Positions 24,493-37,232 of a DNA stretch of 64,000 nt are shown here, piece by piece. The stretch is from positions 217,132,495-217,196,494 of the forward strand of contig OY856188.1 in the NCBI GenBank assembly GCA_963693315.1, read 5' to 3'. Each line of letters opens with the position of its first letter. Position 1 is the stretch's first letter. The notes beneath the pieces are model-generated. The model did not search any database. It saw only the letters and a list, made by a program, of their open reading frames with translations, and was not told the DNA's origin. The position numbers and the translations under genes are program-made. The DNA is from Diogma glabrata (Eukaryota; Arthropoda; Insecta; Diptera; Cylindrotomidae).

Positions 24493-26226
24493 TTCGGTCT
24501 GAAAGACCTAAGTATTACATTCATGAGCTCAAAGAGAAATTCTTACCCCCACTTTTTTTGGCATTTCTCGACGTTTTAGGACCTACTGATTCTAAAAAAG
24601 CGAAAAAGAAAAATGTGTGTCTGTCTGTCGGCCGGCCGCCGTCATTATCTACGCTGCAGGGAAAACCGCTGGAGGGATTTCAAAAATTTTTTTTCTAAAA
24701 ATAGGTATACTCAAGGGACAGCTGCAAAAGGACGCTGTGTTCGATAAATTTACCGGAAGTGTGTCGAAAAAATCATTATGTGTGTCAAAAATAGCAAATA
24801 TTCATATTTTTGGCTTAAAAAACGTTCATTTTAAGTGATTACGAGTAGGAACATTAAATTTGGAGAAATCTTGATGGTTGGGATTGGTATGTGAGATCAA
24901 CAACTAGATTATTGCATTATAAGTTTGTCAAAAAATGTTGTCAAGTGTGTCAAAGAAAGATTTATATTTATTTTTTTACCCAATTTTTTGGAAAAAAAAA
25001 ATAATATTAATTATTGTTTGTTTGAAATGAAATTTTATTATTATTATAGAGAATTATGGCATTATAGATTTGTGAAAAAAATGTTGTCAAGTGTGTCAAA
25101 AGAAAGTTTTTATTTATTTTTTACCCAATTTTTTTGAAAAAAATAAAATTGTTTGTTTGAAATGAAATTTTATTATTATTATTGAGAATTATGGCATTAT
25201 AAGTTTGTCAAAAAAATGTTGTCAAGTGTGTCAAAAGAAAGATTTTTATTTATTTTTTTACCCAAGTTTTTGGAAAAAAATAAAATTGTTTGTTTGAAAT
25301 GAATTTTTTTTATTATTATTGAGAATTATGGCATAATAAGTTTGTCAAAAAAATGTTGTCAAGTGTGTCAAAAGAAAGATTTTCATTTTTTTAACCAATT
25401 TTTTGGAAAAAATAAAGTTGTTTGTTTGAAATGAAATTTTATTATTATTATAGAGAATTATGGCATTATTTTTTGGAAAAAAATGTAGCATGTAGCATCA
25501 AAACATATGACGTAAATGTAATTGAAATTGAAATTGGACATGGAAATTTGAATTTGTTATAGTTTTTGAAATATTTTTGAAATTTTGAAAAAGTTTGTAT
25601 TTTTGATTTTGTAATAATTTTTGCAATATTTTTAGAATTTTGGAAAAAGTTTGAATTTTTAAGAATTTTTGGATTATTATTGGAATTTAGAAAAAGTTTA
25701 AATATTAGATTTCATTCTAATTTTCGGAATATTTATGGAATTTCGAAAAAAGTTTCAATTTTTGATTTTGTTATAATTTTTGCAATATTTTTAGAATTAT
25801 GAAAAAAATTTTAATTTTTGATTTTTGCAATATTTTTAGAATTTTGGGAAAGTTTAAATTTTTAAGAATTTTTGGAATATTATCGGAATTTAGAAAAAGT
25901 TTAAATATTTGATTTTATTCTAATTTTTGGAATATTTTTGGAATTTTGAAAAAAGTTTGATTTTATTTAGTTTAACAATATTTTTGGAATTTGGATTATA
26001 ATTTTCCGGCAACGTATGATGTTTCGTGTTAGTTTTGTAATAAATTTTTAAACAGAGATGAAAAATACTTGTACTTTAACAAAGAGTTATGTTTGATATA
26101 CATCGCTGCCCAAAACTAAAAACCATGTCCTCATAAATGTTTTTTGCCGAAAGCTATATCAAAATCCTTAACCCAGACCGAAGTCTTGATATCTCAGAGC
26201 TGTGAGATTTCAGCCCCTCCATATTT
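24493..26226 (+). repeat. R1 interspersed repeat, copy c (apparently complete)
   Basis: Same order as copy b: hairpin ACTTCGGTCTGAAAGACC, GGCATTTCTCGACGTTTTA, TGTCTGTCTG, ACCGGAAGTGTGTCG. A tandem block and a 50-bp array follow. The right end is CAGACCGAAGTCTTGATATC and GATTTCAGCCCCTCCATAT. Frames in the left part differ from copy b, supporting a non-coding element. It differs mainly by more units in the tandem block. Confidence 0.8.
24914..25470 (+). repeat. Tandem array of about 135-bp units inside R1 copy c
   Basis: Units begin GCATTATAAGTTTGTCAAAA at 24914, 25059, 25194, 25331 and (partial) 25463, giving periods of 145, 135, 137 and 132. Each holds GTCAAGTGTGTCAAA and TTTACCCAATTTTTTGG. 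Copy b has about two units, so unit number varies between copies. Confidence 0.85.
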
Positions 26227-27965
26227 TCAATTTCAATTTAGTTTGTAAGTTCTAGAATAAGAACATTACCGTCAATGTCGAAGGTAAGTGCTGAATTGGA
26301 TGTTTTTATTTTAATGACAAATTGAATGAATTCTACTCTAGAACAGAATAAACCGACATTCTATTTTTTCATTTGTTTAACACACTAACCGCTTTTATTC
26401 ATAATATTATGCACAAGGTTTTTAGCACAATTATTTATAGTTTTTCTAATCAAAGCTTTTGTAAAGTTAACACGAGAGGCATAATGAGGTGCGAAAAACA
26501 CACAAACAGTTTAAAAACAACATACTGACAGAAATTTTCTAAAATATTCAACCTAATTTTTATTTCCTAATGTTTTATGTCTAATATTTTACAAAGTTCG
26601 ATTTTTAAAATATTTATGAAAATGTTTTGTAAGGTAAGTGTACCATATTACGTGCTATTAAGGATTGTCTCTTTTTAGGATGAATTTAAAATTTTTGAGG
26701 CAACAGAAATAACATATAAAGTGGTTTATTATAATTATATAGCTGTTTTGTTTACCATTTTGTACATCAAAAAGTTTTAAAATTTGGTGCAATGGTATTT
26801 ATAAATACTTCAAATGACCTCTGCATTGTCTCTAATTCCGTGCTAAAAAATTAACGATGTTACTAATTCCGTGTTAGTGCGTCCCTAATTGCGTGATATT
26901 TAAAGAAATAACTATTTTGTACTTTAAAGAGTTGGACAGAGAAGAATTTTGATTTTAAAACAATTGCTTTATTTTTTATAACACTTATCTACGTTTATAT
27001 TATTTATTTTGTCATTCTAAAAACACATATATGGTAGTTTTATTCAATAAGGTCAAAAACTTACCATGCTTTTTAAATAAGCGTAAACAATATGTCTATC
27101 TGGTTGGGTGGATGTTTAGACAGTGAAAATCAGTGCGCTGGTAGTGTCAACAGTGTCACTAATGGACATATCTGCTTATAAATGGTTTAGTTTAAGGAAC
27201 AATGAGTTGAATATAAAACAATAAACTTAAACTTTCACGTTAAGTAAATGGCATCATTATTCTACTTTGTGTTCAAACAAATTTGGTGTCACTACGAACC
27301 AAAGCTTCTGCTATTTTTATGCATTTTGGTACAGAAACACGGTCGAGGCTATGCATGCATTTACTACGAATTAGATCATTGGATTGTGGAAGCAGCAAAA
27401 ACAGCACTAATCTGAATGCAGTTGAGCTCACGGTTATATTTTTACAATAAATGCTAAATATATTTCACAACATGCCAAAAAATTTATTGTTATATTGTGA
27501 TATATTATATTCCTTATGTTCTAGCATACACATTTTATGTAAGTTTTTATATTACATATATTAGATGGCAAATCGAATAAAGACTACAATAAAATGAAAA
27601 ATTTGAGCCTGACTTTTTTCGATTTTCTTGAAACTTTGGTAATCGATAGTATAATAAACAAAATTAATACGTGTTTTTAATTTTGTTTATTTTTTTTAGT
27701 TGAGGGTGACAGAAATTTAGAGGCAAGCAAAGTTTAAAATTGAATTGCTCTCAAACGGGTTACCCGATCTTATTAATGTTTTTTTGAAAGGGACTATAGA
27801 TAAGACTTTATAAAAATACTGCCTTAATCAAAAAAAATTATATTTTTGTATGAGGTTTTTTAATTTAATTTTGCCAACAGAGCGATTTCAAAAAGTACGT
27901 TTTTTTCTTTTACTTCTTAATATTTTAAAGATTTATTCTTTAACAAAAACATACTAAGGCAATTT
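26227..27965. other. No gene; repeated TAATTCCGTG words
   Basis: AT-rich. Words related to TAATTCCGTGCTAA occur at 26647, 26832, 26862 and 26883 and recur near 30543-30990, suggesting a dispersed element end. GTAAGGTAAGTGTACC at 26632 recurs inverted near 31382-31397. Confidence 0.4.
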
Positions 27966-27967
27966 TA

Positions 27968-28473
27968 GTCCCTGGACCAACGCCAATTTCATGTGATGAT
28001 TACCACATATTTTATACTTTGTGAGGCGCCTGTCCTTGCCGAGTCCGAAAACTGTTGTTCTGCCATTTTTCTCGATTCGTCCGCTTTTTCGTTCGTCAAG
28101 CTCCAAAAAATGCCGATTGCACGGGTTCTTGTAAACTTTATTTTTTTAAGCTATAGGGGTTAGAAATTTGATTTAGAACACGAGGGTAACCTTGTCCGAC
28201 AAAAATTTGTCTGCTATTGTCTAGCCCGACAACGAAAACATACCCTAATGTCAGTTGTCGGACTCGACAATAGCAAACACATTTTGGTTAGACAAGCAGT
28301 TGAAAAAAAATGTGGTAGCAGTTTTACAAGATGACGGGCAATCAAAAATTGCAGAGATTGCCGATGTTAGAAAAATCGCAGAACAAAAGTTTTCGGGCTC
28401 GTCAATGACAGGCGCCTCACGAAGTATAAAATATGTGGTAATCATCACATGAAATCGGCGTGGGCCTAGGAAC
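27968..28473. mobile_element. 506-bp TA-flanked MITE with long inverted termini
   Basis: Left GTCCCTGGACCAACGCC and complement of right GTTCCTAGGCCCACGCC are followed by about 100 matching bases (TTTCATGTGATGATTACC, GAGGCGCCTGTC, GAAAACT.TTGTTCTGC). TA flanks both sides (27966-27967, 28474-28475). The open frames within it on both strands at 28251-28452 come from the inverted arm and are not a gene. The TA duplication fits a Tc1/mariner-type non-autonomous element. Confidence 0.8.
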
Positions 28474-28475
28474 TA

Positions 28476-29014
28476 TTATTACTCTTTTGGGTTTAAAGGT
28501 ATTATTAGGTATACTGAAAAGTTTGCTTATTTTACATGAACTTTTTAAGTTTAAATTTTTTAAAAATATTATTTTCAATAAACAAAAGTGCATTTTCCAG
28601 ACCTGACATATTTTTTGTTAGAAAATATTCAAATGGGTCGTTCTCGTCAACAATACAAAACGCTTTTTTGTAATTTGAGTATGTTTTTTCATAAAAAAGA
28701 AAAGGAGGTTCTTCTAAATTTCGCCATCTTTGAAAATTAAATTTTTGAAAAATTAAAACTCAAAAATTTCACCTAAAATAAACAAAGATCTTTTCAGTAT
28801 GATTTTTTTTATTAAGCCTTTTTTAATTCCTTTTAAGAAAAAAAGTTCAAAAAAATCGGGACTCGTTTTTAGTAAATGTCACAAAGTACAAAAATTTCAA
28901 ACTAATAATTAATAATATATTCAAATAACAATTATCTTTAATTTAAGTGTTGTATGGAAAAACAATAAATGTGTTATGGAAAAACAATAAGGAAATAAGA
29001 AAATATAGTACATT
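28476..29014. other. AT-rich, nothing recognised
   Basis: Homopolymer-rich, stop-rich sequence with no repeat shared elsewhere in the window. Confidence 0.4.
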
Positions 29015-29385
29015 TTGTTACAAGAGATGAAAACGTTGCCTTTTCGTGAGTGAAAATTTGTGCACGAGACGCATTAGCGTCGAGTGGGGCAATTTCACGA
29101 ATGCAAAATGTTTTTATCTCGCGTAGGAAATGCAATTTTTCCTATGATAGCTAATCTATAAACGATATTGTTTAGAAATTATTAAATTAGAAATCGACCA
29201 AATTACATTCAAAATTCATATTATATTTTTTCATTGTTGCTTTGTTTTAAAAATTTTGTAAAATTAGATGAAAATACCATAACAACTACAATTTGTTAAT
29301 CATTTTTCCACTAGAGGAAAAAAATCCATTTTCGCAGGGGATTAAGCCTGCTTGAAAATAGACTTTTCATCTGCTATCATAGAAA
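29015..29385 (-). repeat. R2 interspersed repeat, copy a
   Basis: Reverse copy of the family at 53190-54245 and 63090-63480. It shares AAGAGATGAAAACG, the hairpin word GAGACGCATTAGCGTCGAG, TTTTTATCTCGCGTAGGAAA, ACAACTACAATTTGTTA, GGGGATTAAGCCTGCTTG and TTTCATCTGCTATCATAGAAA. TTCCTATGATAG also occurs in the middle, so the ATGATAG word repeats. No coding potential. Confidence 0.8.
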
Positions 29386-29582
29386 TAGGGATTTTTTAAA
29401 TCTCCATTTTTGAAAAATAAAAATTTAAAAAAATCCTATAGAAATAAAAATTATTTTATCAATGCAATATTTTTATAAAACAGTATGTATATAGACATGT
29501 TTTAAATTGAAATGCCAAAGTCGAAAGATTGGGAAAAAAATAAAATAGTCTATAAGTAAAACCGATTTTTAAGAAAAGAAAT

Positions 29583-29658
29583 AATTTTATTTATTTATTT
29601 ATTCATTTATTTATTTATTGGTTTATTTATTTATTTATATATTTATTTATTTATTTAC

Positions 29659-29714
<56 letters not shown>

Positions 29715-29796
29715 TTATTTATATATTTATTTATTTATTTACTAATTTATTAACTTATTTATTTATTTATTTATTTATATATTTATTTATTTATTT

Positions 29797-29846
<50 letters not shown>

Positions 29847-29879
29847 TTATTTATGTATTTATTTACTTATTTATTTATA
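29583..29879. repeat. (TTTA)n microsatellite, about 300 bp
   Basis: Tetranucleotide TTTA repeat with scattered single changes. The long open frame of alternating Leu/Phe/Ile/Tyr across it is an artefact of the repeat. Confidence 0.95.
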
Positions 29880-30338
29880 AATATTGATAACTTTGCTAAT
29901 ACATTCATTTATAAGTATCAGAATATCAAAAACTGAAAAGCAAAAAAAAAATGGAAAAGGAGAAAAAAAATTATTCAAATTGGTTAATCGGTTCAAGCAC
30001 TATTGGAATGTTTAGCTTGGCTTTTTTTTAAATTTTTACCAAATTTCGAACCACCCTCTATCGAAACTAGTGAAAACAGTAAACGAAATAAAAATTACTT
30101 TGGGGTGTTTTTAGTATTTATAAAAATAATGTATGCATATAATAATACTTTTAATAATTATTATAATAATTTATACAAAATATTGTCTGAAGTCTTTAAC
30201 ATTTGCATTTACTGAAGCTCTATTTTAACCGTCCTATCTATGCTTTTAAAGGCTTTGTGTGCAAACTTCTGCCGATATAAGTATATATCAAAAGCTGAAA
30301 TTCTACATGCCACTATGGGAAAAAAACCTAGTCCATAA
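29880..30338. other. AT-rich, nothing recognised
   Basis: A 70-codon frame at 30003-30215 has no recognisable motif. Confidence 0.35.
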
Positions 30339-30340
30339 TA

Positions 30341-31292
30341 CACGTCCTGAATTGCTGAGAATATCAATTATTTTGATTTTTTAGCCTGTATTTATTTTAA
30401 ATTCATAAATCATACCTTGATTGTGGTCGACGAATACGTTCTGTTTGAGACTGCAGCTCCATTGTGAAAATAAATTGTTATAAAATGGAAGATCTGACAA
30501 GTCTGGACTATTAATGCTCCAAGTCTTCAAACTGACGAATAACCCGTAATTAGGAATGTTAAAAATTCTGTTGACCCTAATTACGTGTTAGCAAGATACA
30601 GCCTATTATAAAAATAAGTGAAGTATTTTTATTTGGAATGTGTTATAAAAATCATGAACTCTAACAAAATTAACTGATAACAAAATTTAAAAAACACGAC
30701 TGAATTAAACAGAGAGTGATTTAAAGAAACTTTTGAGTAGACCAGATTTTCTTCTTATCAATGAAAATTTAACATCTATAACTCCTAATTCTAGCAATTT
30801 GGTTAAAATAATATAGATCCGTAATTAGCTCCGACACATTTTTAAAGTGTTCTTCATTTATACAAATTACATTTTTATGTAATAGATGATTACTTTTGAT
30901 ATAAAAAACAAAATAAATTTGTTTAACAATTTCCTAATTCCGTGCTAAGAACGGAATTACGGACATTTCAAATAAATTATGAACGTAATTCCGTTCGTCG
31001 AAATCTCGCTTGTTTTAATAACTTAAATGTACAAAATCAGTATTCTATTAACGTTAGTCGTTTAATATAATCGTAATTGATCCACAAAAAAGAATATTTT
31101 ACAGGAAATAAATACCGATAAATTTTTATGGTCTTAAGAAAATGTTAGTAATACCTTAACCTTTTCCATAAGAAAATTGTCTTAAACAGCAAGTTTTCGT
31201 CGACAAACCAATCAAGGTATGATTTATGAACTTAAAACCAAAAATGCCGGCAAGAAAATCAAAATAATTGATTCTCAGCAATTCAGGGCGTG
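30341..31292. mobile_element. 952-bp TA-flanked element with about 100-bp inverted termini
   Basis: Left CACGTCCTGAATTGCTGAG and complement of right CACGCCCTGAATTGCTGAG continue as AATATCAATTATTTTGATTTT and ATAAATCATACCTTGATTG. TA lies on both sides (30339-30340, 31293-31294). The interior carries several TAATTCCGTGCTAA / CGTAATTAG words at 30543, 30587, 30820, 30930, 30950 and 30988. Non-autonomous, Tc1/mariner-like by its target duplication. Confidence 0.8.
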
Positions 31293-31294
31293 TA

Positions 31295-34200
31295 TCGTGA
31301 TATATTTTTTTTCAAAAAAGCTTAAATTTATCTTATTTTAAGGCTTTTTATAAAATAGCACGGGATAATGTACTAGCCCGTAATATTGTACACTTACCTT
31401 ACCACATACTATAATGAAACATTAATGAGTTTACAAGGAAGTCAAAGGTCGCCAGCGTTCTTTTTAAAGCAACCCAAACTTTCAAAATATGAGTTAGCGG
31501 TTTTGGACATGTTTTGTAGTATTCTAAATTTTTACCAGCAATCAATTTTTGCTCGTTTATTTATTTTCAATTCGGCTTTGCATTGAATATTGTTTTTCCA
31601 CTTTACACGTTGCTAAAATAGCACGAACCAATTCAATATATATAAATAAATCTATATATAAATTACAGTTCATAAATTTAGTGCTATCTATAAATGGTAA
31701 AACTTGTTGATTAAGTGAATATTAATTGATAAATTCGAATTGCTTATTCAATTAAAGTTATTGAATTCCATCGACAAACAATAAAAAAACAAACAAAATA
31801 AAAATTTAAATAAGTTCTTCAAACTAAAGCAGTAAAAACGTTTCGGTTTAGTATATAAATTTACTATTATTATTTTATATCTTTTTAATGTGTCATTTTT
31901 ATATTGATATGATTATTAATTTTTATTGCAGTAACTAATATTTAACAAAATTATTCATAAATTAAGATTTTATTATTATATTATTTTTAAAGGAAACAGA
32001 ATAAGTATATGATTTTATGATGGTGGAAAATTGAAATGCACCAGTGGCGTTAATTTATGTTTTACTATTATTTAAATGTAAATATGTAAGTTAACTATAT
32101 CTTTTATTACATTTAAATAACTTTTATTTAGTGATTTATAAGTTCATTTGTTTGAGTTAAAAATTTTGTTTTTAAAAAATAATGGTTGTCTGGTCATACT
32201 TCGCCCACCACAAACAAATCTGGTTAACGTGTTATATTTTTTATGATTATATGATACTTAACAGCACATCTTCAAAAGTTCAACCAATTTTTTGCTTTCT
32301 TCATAAAAATATTAAATATGAAATCATTAAACTAAAAAGAACAAGACATAAAAATGATAAAAAATCGGTGACTGTCAACCACGCCATAACCAATATTATT
32401 ATTGATAAAATTTGTAATAAATTTCAAAAAAATATTATTAATCTCATCAGTAAATAAGTATTACCAATTCCAGATTCTCGGTTGGATGTAATATGTTGAA
32501 ATATTCATTTAAATTTTATAAATACACAAATTCAAATGAAAAATTATTATTAACCACAAAAAAAAATATATATATATATAATTTAAAGGAAAGAGCACAA
32601 CTTATGGCATTTCTTTTTCGTAAATTTTACATTTTAAATGATATAAAACGTCAAAAATGATGAGATATGACCAAGTTGTCCAATCAAAAATTGTATATTA
32701 TTATCGCTATTGGTGTATCAGAAACGGTACAAGAGATTTTCGTTTTTTTTTAATGTTTCTTGAATGAAATATGTAGTAAGACGATAAATACCTTAAAGCA
32801 TTTATTTTTAAGTTTTGTAGTACTGGGGTTCCATGGTTAACCATTAAACATTTTTAATTCCAATATTACTGTACTTTAAAATTGTATAACAAATACATAT
32901 GTTGTTGCTCAGTAAATAATTAAAAAATAGTGATCTCCGGGAAAAAGTACTTTAAAAAAATATTAAAAATATTTCAATTCAACTCTTAACCCCAGAATCA
33001 CTTAATAATTTTTACATTTTTAAAGGTATGAGACGATCAAGAACAATGTATTAGAGAGTATATTATATGCGGTGTTCAGCTGATTGTTTCAGTTGGTCAG
33101 CTAATATAATCAGAACTGTGTTACATTCATCAGATAATTTTTCTTGGTTCCCGATTGCAGAATCAGATCGTTATGTACTTGAAGCATAAGTGTTACCAAA
33201 AAAAGTTTTGTAGTCTGCTCCTTTATTTTTAAATAGTTCTTTGTAGATTCTAAAGACATCTTTTAAATCAGTCTGACTGTCAATAAATATGTTTATGTTC
33301 TTACCAAACGATAAAGAGATATCGGAATAGTTTTTTTAGTTGAGATCCCTTAAGAAGGGCTGCTAAACAGAGTTGCTGATCTAAATATAATTTATCTTCT
33401 AAACAGCGGAGAACTAGAATAGAAGAACTAACTGTTTAACCTTCAATATTTTAGTCTGCCCTGTTATTGGGACACCTCTAATGAGAAAATGTTTCACTGT
33501 AACTCTTTAAACCAATTTTTTATATCAGTCTTAGTTTGTTCTCTATACCAAACAATCACACCATTTTTCAATGACATTTTTGCATAAGTTAGTTTAAAAT
33601 TTTTTCGACAAAGTAATTGTGATAAAAAAACTAAGAAAATTTTACATTTTTTTTATAAATATTATACAACACATTTTTGTATGTTCACCAAAAATTTTGT
33701 AGACTGAACAATAAATTATTAGAAATAACCACAGATTTGAGTTAAAAATTATTGTTGGATTTTAAGGAAAAAAATTGTAGTTTTATCAAAGAATTTTGGT
33801 TCCTGTATATATTTATAAAAATGTTGTACAATTTTCCTTTATTTTTGGTGTGCACCATAGATTGTTCCTTTGTAGTTAGTCGACGCCACTTTCTGAGTAA
33901 TATTTGCATTACGAAAATTATAATTCAACATTTAGAAAGATTAGTGTCATCAAAAATTGGCTGCGAATAATGTTAAGTTTGTTAATAATACCATAAATCC
34001 AAACCTTACCAATTAAAATAACTATAGATTGCCAGTTCATAACAATTGTTGTATAGTTGACGAAGGAGACCTATGACAACGGATGTCAAAAATGTAATTA
34101 AATCCTTATAGAATAAAATGAGTAGAAGCTGATTGCACTTAATTTTTTTTGATTAACTCTAAGCTTAACTTAACTCAACACTTATTTTTTACTGTTAACT

Positions 34201-36049
34201 AATTCGTTAACATTTAGTTTGTAAACCATTCAAATAAAATTAGTTTAATCCATCAAGTTAATAAACAAATTTGTTCACTAAATTAAAATTCATTTATGCT
34301 CAATTATGTCAAAAGCTTCGAAAAGCTTTTACTTAAAAATAAATTCAATTTTTTATTCAAAAAACCATAACAAAATTTAAAATATTTTCGTAAACTAAAA
34401 TTATTAGATGCTAAATTCCGGAACGATAAATTATTAAAATCAATGAATTTGTCTATCTCGTAAATCAACCAACTCATTCCATCTTCATCATCATAAAAAT
34501 GGAATTCTTGTAAAGTTTAAAATTGATGATAATCCGAAAAAGCGAAACAGATTTTAGCCGTCAAATTCAATTTATGTCATCGTCATCATTGTGTTTTTTT
34601 ACTCAAGCATAAACAAAAGTTATTTGTTTTTGGTTTTGTTCTTTTTTTTTTGGTGATTGATTTGCGATCGTCATTTGTCAATTTTGTCAATCAAAAGAAG
34701 AAAAAAAGGAAAATTTTATTTACTTATTAGGAATGTCAAAATAATTCAGATAAGAAACATCGATATTAAAAATATTAGAATAATTTTGAAAGCTTTGCAT
34801 CTTATGTTTTAATGGTGTGTCTTACGATATTATTACTCAACCTTTCTTATGAGAAATTTAAAATCTGTTCAAATTACATTTATTTCGATAAATGCAATCC
34901 ATTTTCTTTAATATAAAAATATCGATTGTCAATTTAAAATAAAAAATGCTGTTTACACAAACAAAAACTATCATTTTGTTTTTCGTTTATACAGTTTTCA
35001 ATATTGAAATGTGTTTCCTTTCAATTGTCCACCTTCTTCGGATCAAGAAACCCATTATCAATAATATAATCGTATTAATAAGAAAAGAAAATTAAAACAA
35101 AAATATGTGCGAATTTAAAATTTTGCCACACCTTTGAATGTACTAACTGGTAGTTATTTCTTGCACGATGCAACAGATTAAAAAAAATTGTAAAACGAAT
35201 TCCGCTGTCCAAGAGTCCTTTATTCCTATATCGAAAATATCACGAAAATATAATTGAAAGTAATTAGTTGTATGTTCTCATTAGAGAATTAGTAACGTTT
35301 AACAAGATCGATATTGAAGATCAGTAAAACACAGAATTTTAAAAAGAAATCAGAGTATTGCAAGAGAATGAAAAATAATAAGAAGAATTTATAAAAAAAA
35401 TAAAACCGAATCCTATAACATGAAACTATATCGATATAAGGAATAAAAAAGGTTTTTAAATTAGCGACTAATAATCAATCAATTGCTAATTAATGATAAC
35501 GACGATATTTTATAGTAATTAGTTGAAGAAATAAAATTTTCTTAATTAATACAGTTTAAACTGTTTACGAACGATATTCAACCTAAAGTGTTCAAGAAAT
35601 AAGACAAAAACATATATCACGATTTAAAATTGATCATTTCTTTAGTTCATAGAATCATATATTATAAAAGAAATGGAAATATAATGTGAGGGTTATCCAC
35701 CAGTTGTCCTATGACGAATGAAAGTTTAGATAAGCTGCAGATGTCTTTTTGCTTTTATTCATATTATTTAAGTGTCAAGAACCATCACTAAAAAAATAAT
35801 TTGGTGTTTCTACAACATTAACTCAATCAATCAATGGTAACTACTATAGCTCAGTTCCTTAAATTTGTATGGTGATACTCTCGCCGTTAATATTTTTTCC
35901 GATATAAATAGCACCTTTAAATCACGTCTAAGAACTTTAATGGCCCTCTTCAAAGATAGCTACAGTCTGTGGCAATTACGGCTGATCCTTTATTAGAAAT
36001 CTTCCGTTATGTCTTCTTAGGTTTCTGAATGGGAATCATCTCAACTATC
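31295..36049. other. 4.7 kb AT-rich stretch without recognised features
   Basis: No protein, RNA or repeat recognised. Frames at 31386-31586, 32182-32457 and 33752-33970 (60-90 codons) show no family motif and have the same base bias as their surroundings. 33060-33480 and 35700-36050 are slightly less AT-rich and could hold old repeat or exon debris that I cannot identify. Confidence 0.4.
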
Positions 36050-36051
36050 TG

Positions 36052-37030
36052 CACAGATAGAAATCTAGGTTTTTTATGCTTATAATAGGGTATATTTCAT
36101 GCTTAAATTACGTTAATTTTCAACCGTGAATAAGCCAGGTGTATTATATACTCATAAGGAATACTTGTTCAAAAAATCAATAAGGAGCTAATTATGAATA
36201 TAATTCATAGAATTTTATGAGTAGGTAGCATGACCAATTAACAGAGAAATAGCTTTGTTGTAAAAATTTTGTATACTTATTAGAGAACAAAATATAACTA
36301 TTTTTCATAAAATAATATGCCTCTAATGCATAAATTTATGGCGCTTAGTAATAATAAATTATAAAACTAGGCATTTATATTTCTAGCATTTGAATTTTGA
36401 TGAAAAGTCGACCCATGGTCATGATTTGTCGTAAGTTATATTATAATCTTATGCATACTAAACCTCATGTTCATATTACATTTTTTCATATTTATCTATC
36501 ATATTTAAATATCAAAAAGTTTGTATACAACTCACCTTCCACAAAAATGTCTAGTGAATTATAAAAAATGTGTTTTTGTCTATTATTTTTTAATTTTATT
36601 TACTGTCGAAAAACTTATAGTAAAATTCCGTACTAATAAAGAATACTCCATGCCTACAAATCATATAACATAACTAGAAAACAAAAATTATTATTTAGAG
36701 ATGATATATTGTATACCTTGCTATTCATAAAATTTTATGCTTTCTAGATCTATTCCATGCACATTTTGATGTATAAAATGATTATTATGCATGAAAATTA
36801 TCATTTTGTTATTCATTTGTTTGTGACTAGTAATCACAGTTTCGTTTCTTTCAATATTTTATGCCAGCGTTTTATATTCCACGACTAAATATTCATAAAA
36901 ATGTATGCCGTAAAGTTATGGATATTCTAATAATATTATAAAAAAGTGCTTATCTGGAATAAACATTTATAATTATCTTATACAAAACTTATGACCTGCA
37001 ATCATATAGGCTTAATCATTTTTATCCGTG
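36052..37030. mobile_element. 979-bp element with CAC-type ends and TG duplication
   Basis: Left end CACAGATAGAAAT and complement of right end CACGGATAAAAAT match at 11 of 13 positions. TG flanks both sides (36050-36051, 37031-37032). The interior is dense in TATGCAT, TTTATGC and GCATAAA words in both orientations. Ends and 2-bp duplication resemble those of 3196-9120 (CACTGA.A.AAAT), so both may belong to one non-autonomous superfamily. Confidence 0.5.
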
Positions 37031-37042
37031 TGTACTACTTAC

Positions 37043-37231
37043 GAAATGAAATCGAAGATTTTTTCGTTTTCTTTTATTTTGGGTTTTCGGCAGCATACGC
37101 TCCTTAGTGAAACACAAAAAACGAATTTTTAATAACTGTTGACGTCGCAAGCGTTCCATTGGTGATCTACTTAAAAACTCGTTTGAGCAACTAATTTTTT
37201 CCAAAGGAACGCATGTTAAACCAAATATAAA
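37043..37231 (-). other. Possible host exon (189 bp) with splice-like borders
   Basis: On the minus strand an AAATTTTTCAG acceptor-like site precedes 189 bases (63 codons) open in one frame. These end at a GTAAGT donor-like site at 37037-37042. The frame reads PLEKISCSNEFLSRSPMERL and then RRQQLLKIRFLCFTKERML, a basic, non-repetitive stretch with less AT bias than its surroundings. No family is recognised and no partner exon was found. It abuts the right end of the CAC-type element. Confidence 0.25.
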
Positions 37232-37232
37232 C

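Noticed and set aside
28251..28452. Overlapping 65-codon frames on opposite strands
   Set aside because: Explained by the GC-richer arm of the TA-flanked MITE.
29618..29887. 89-codon Leu/Phe/Ile/Tyr frame
   Set aside because: Translation of the TTTA tetranucleotide repeat.
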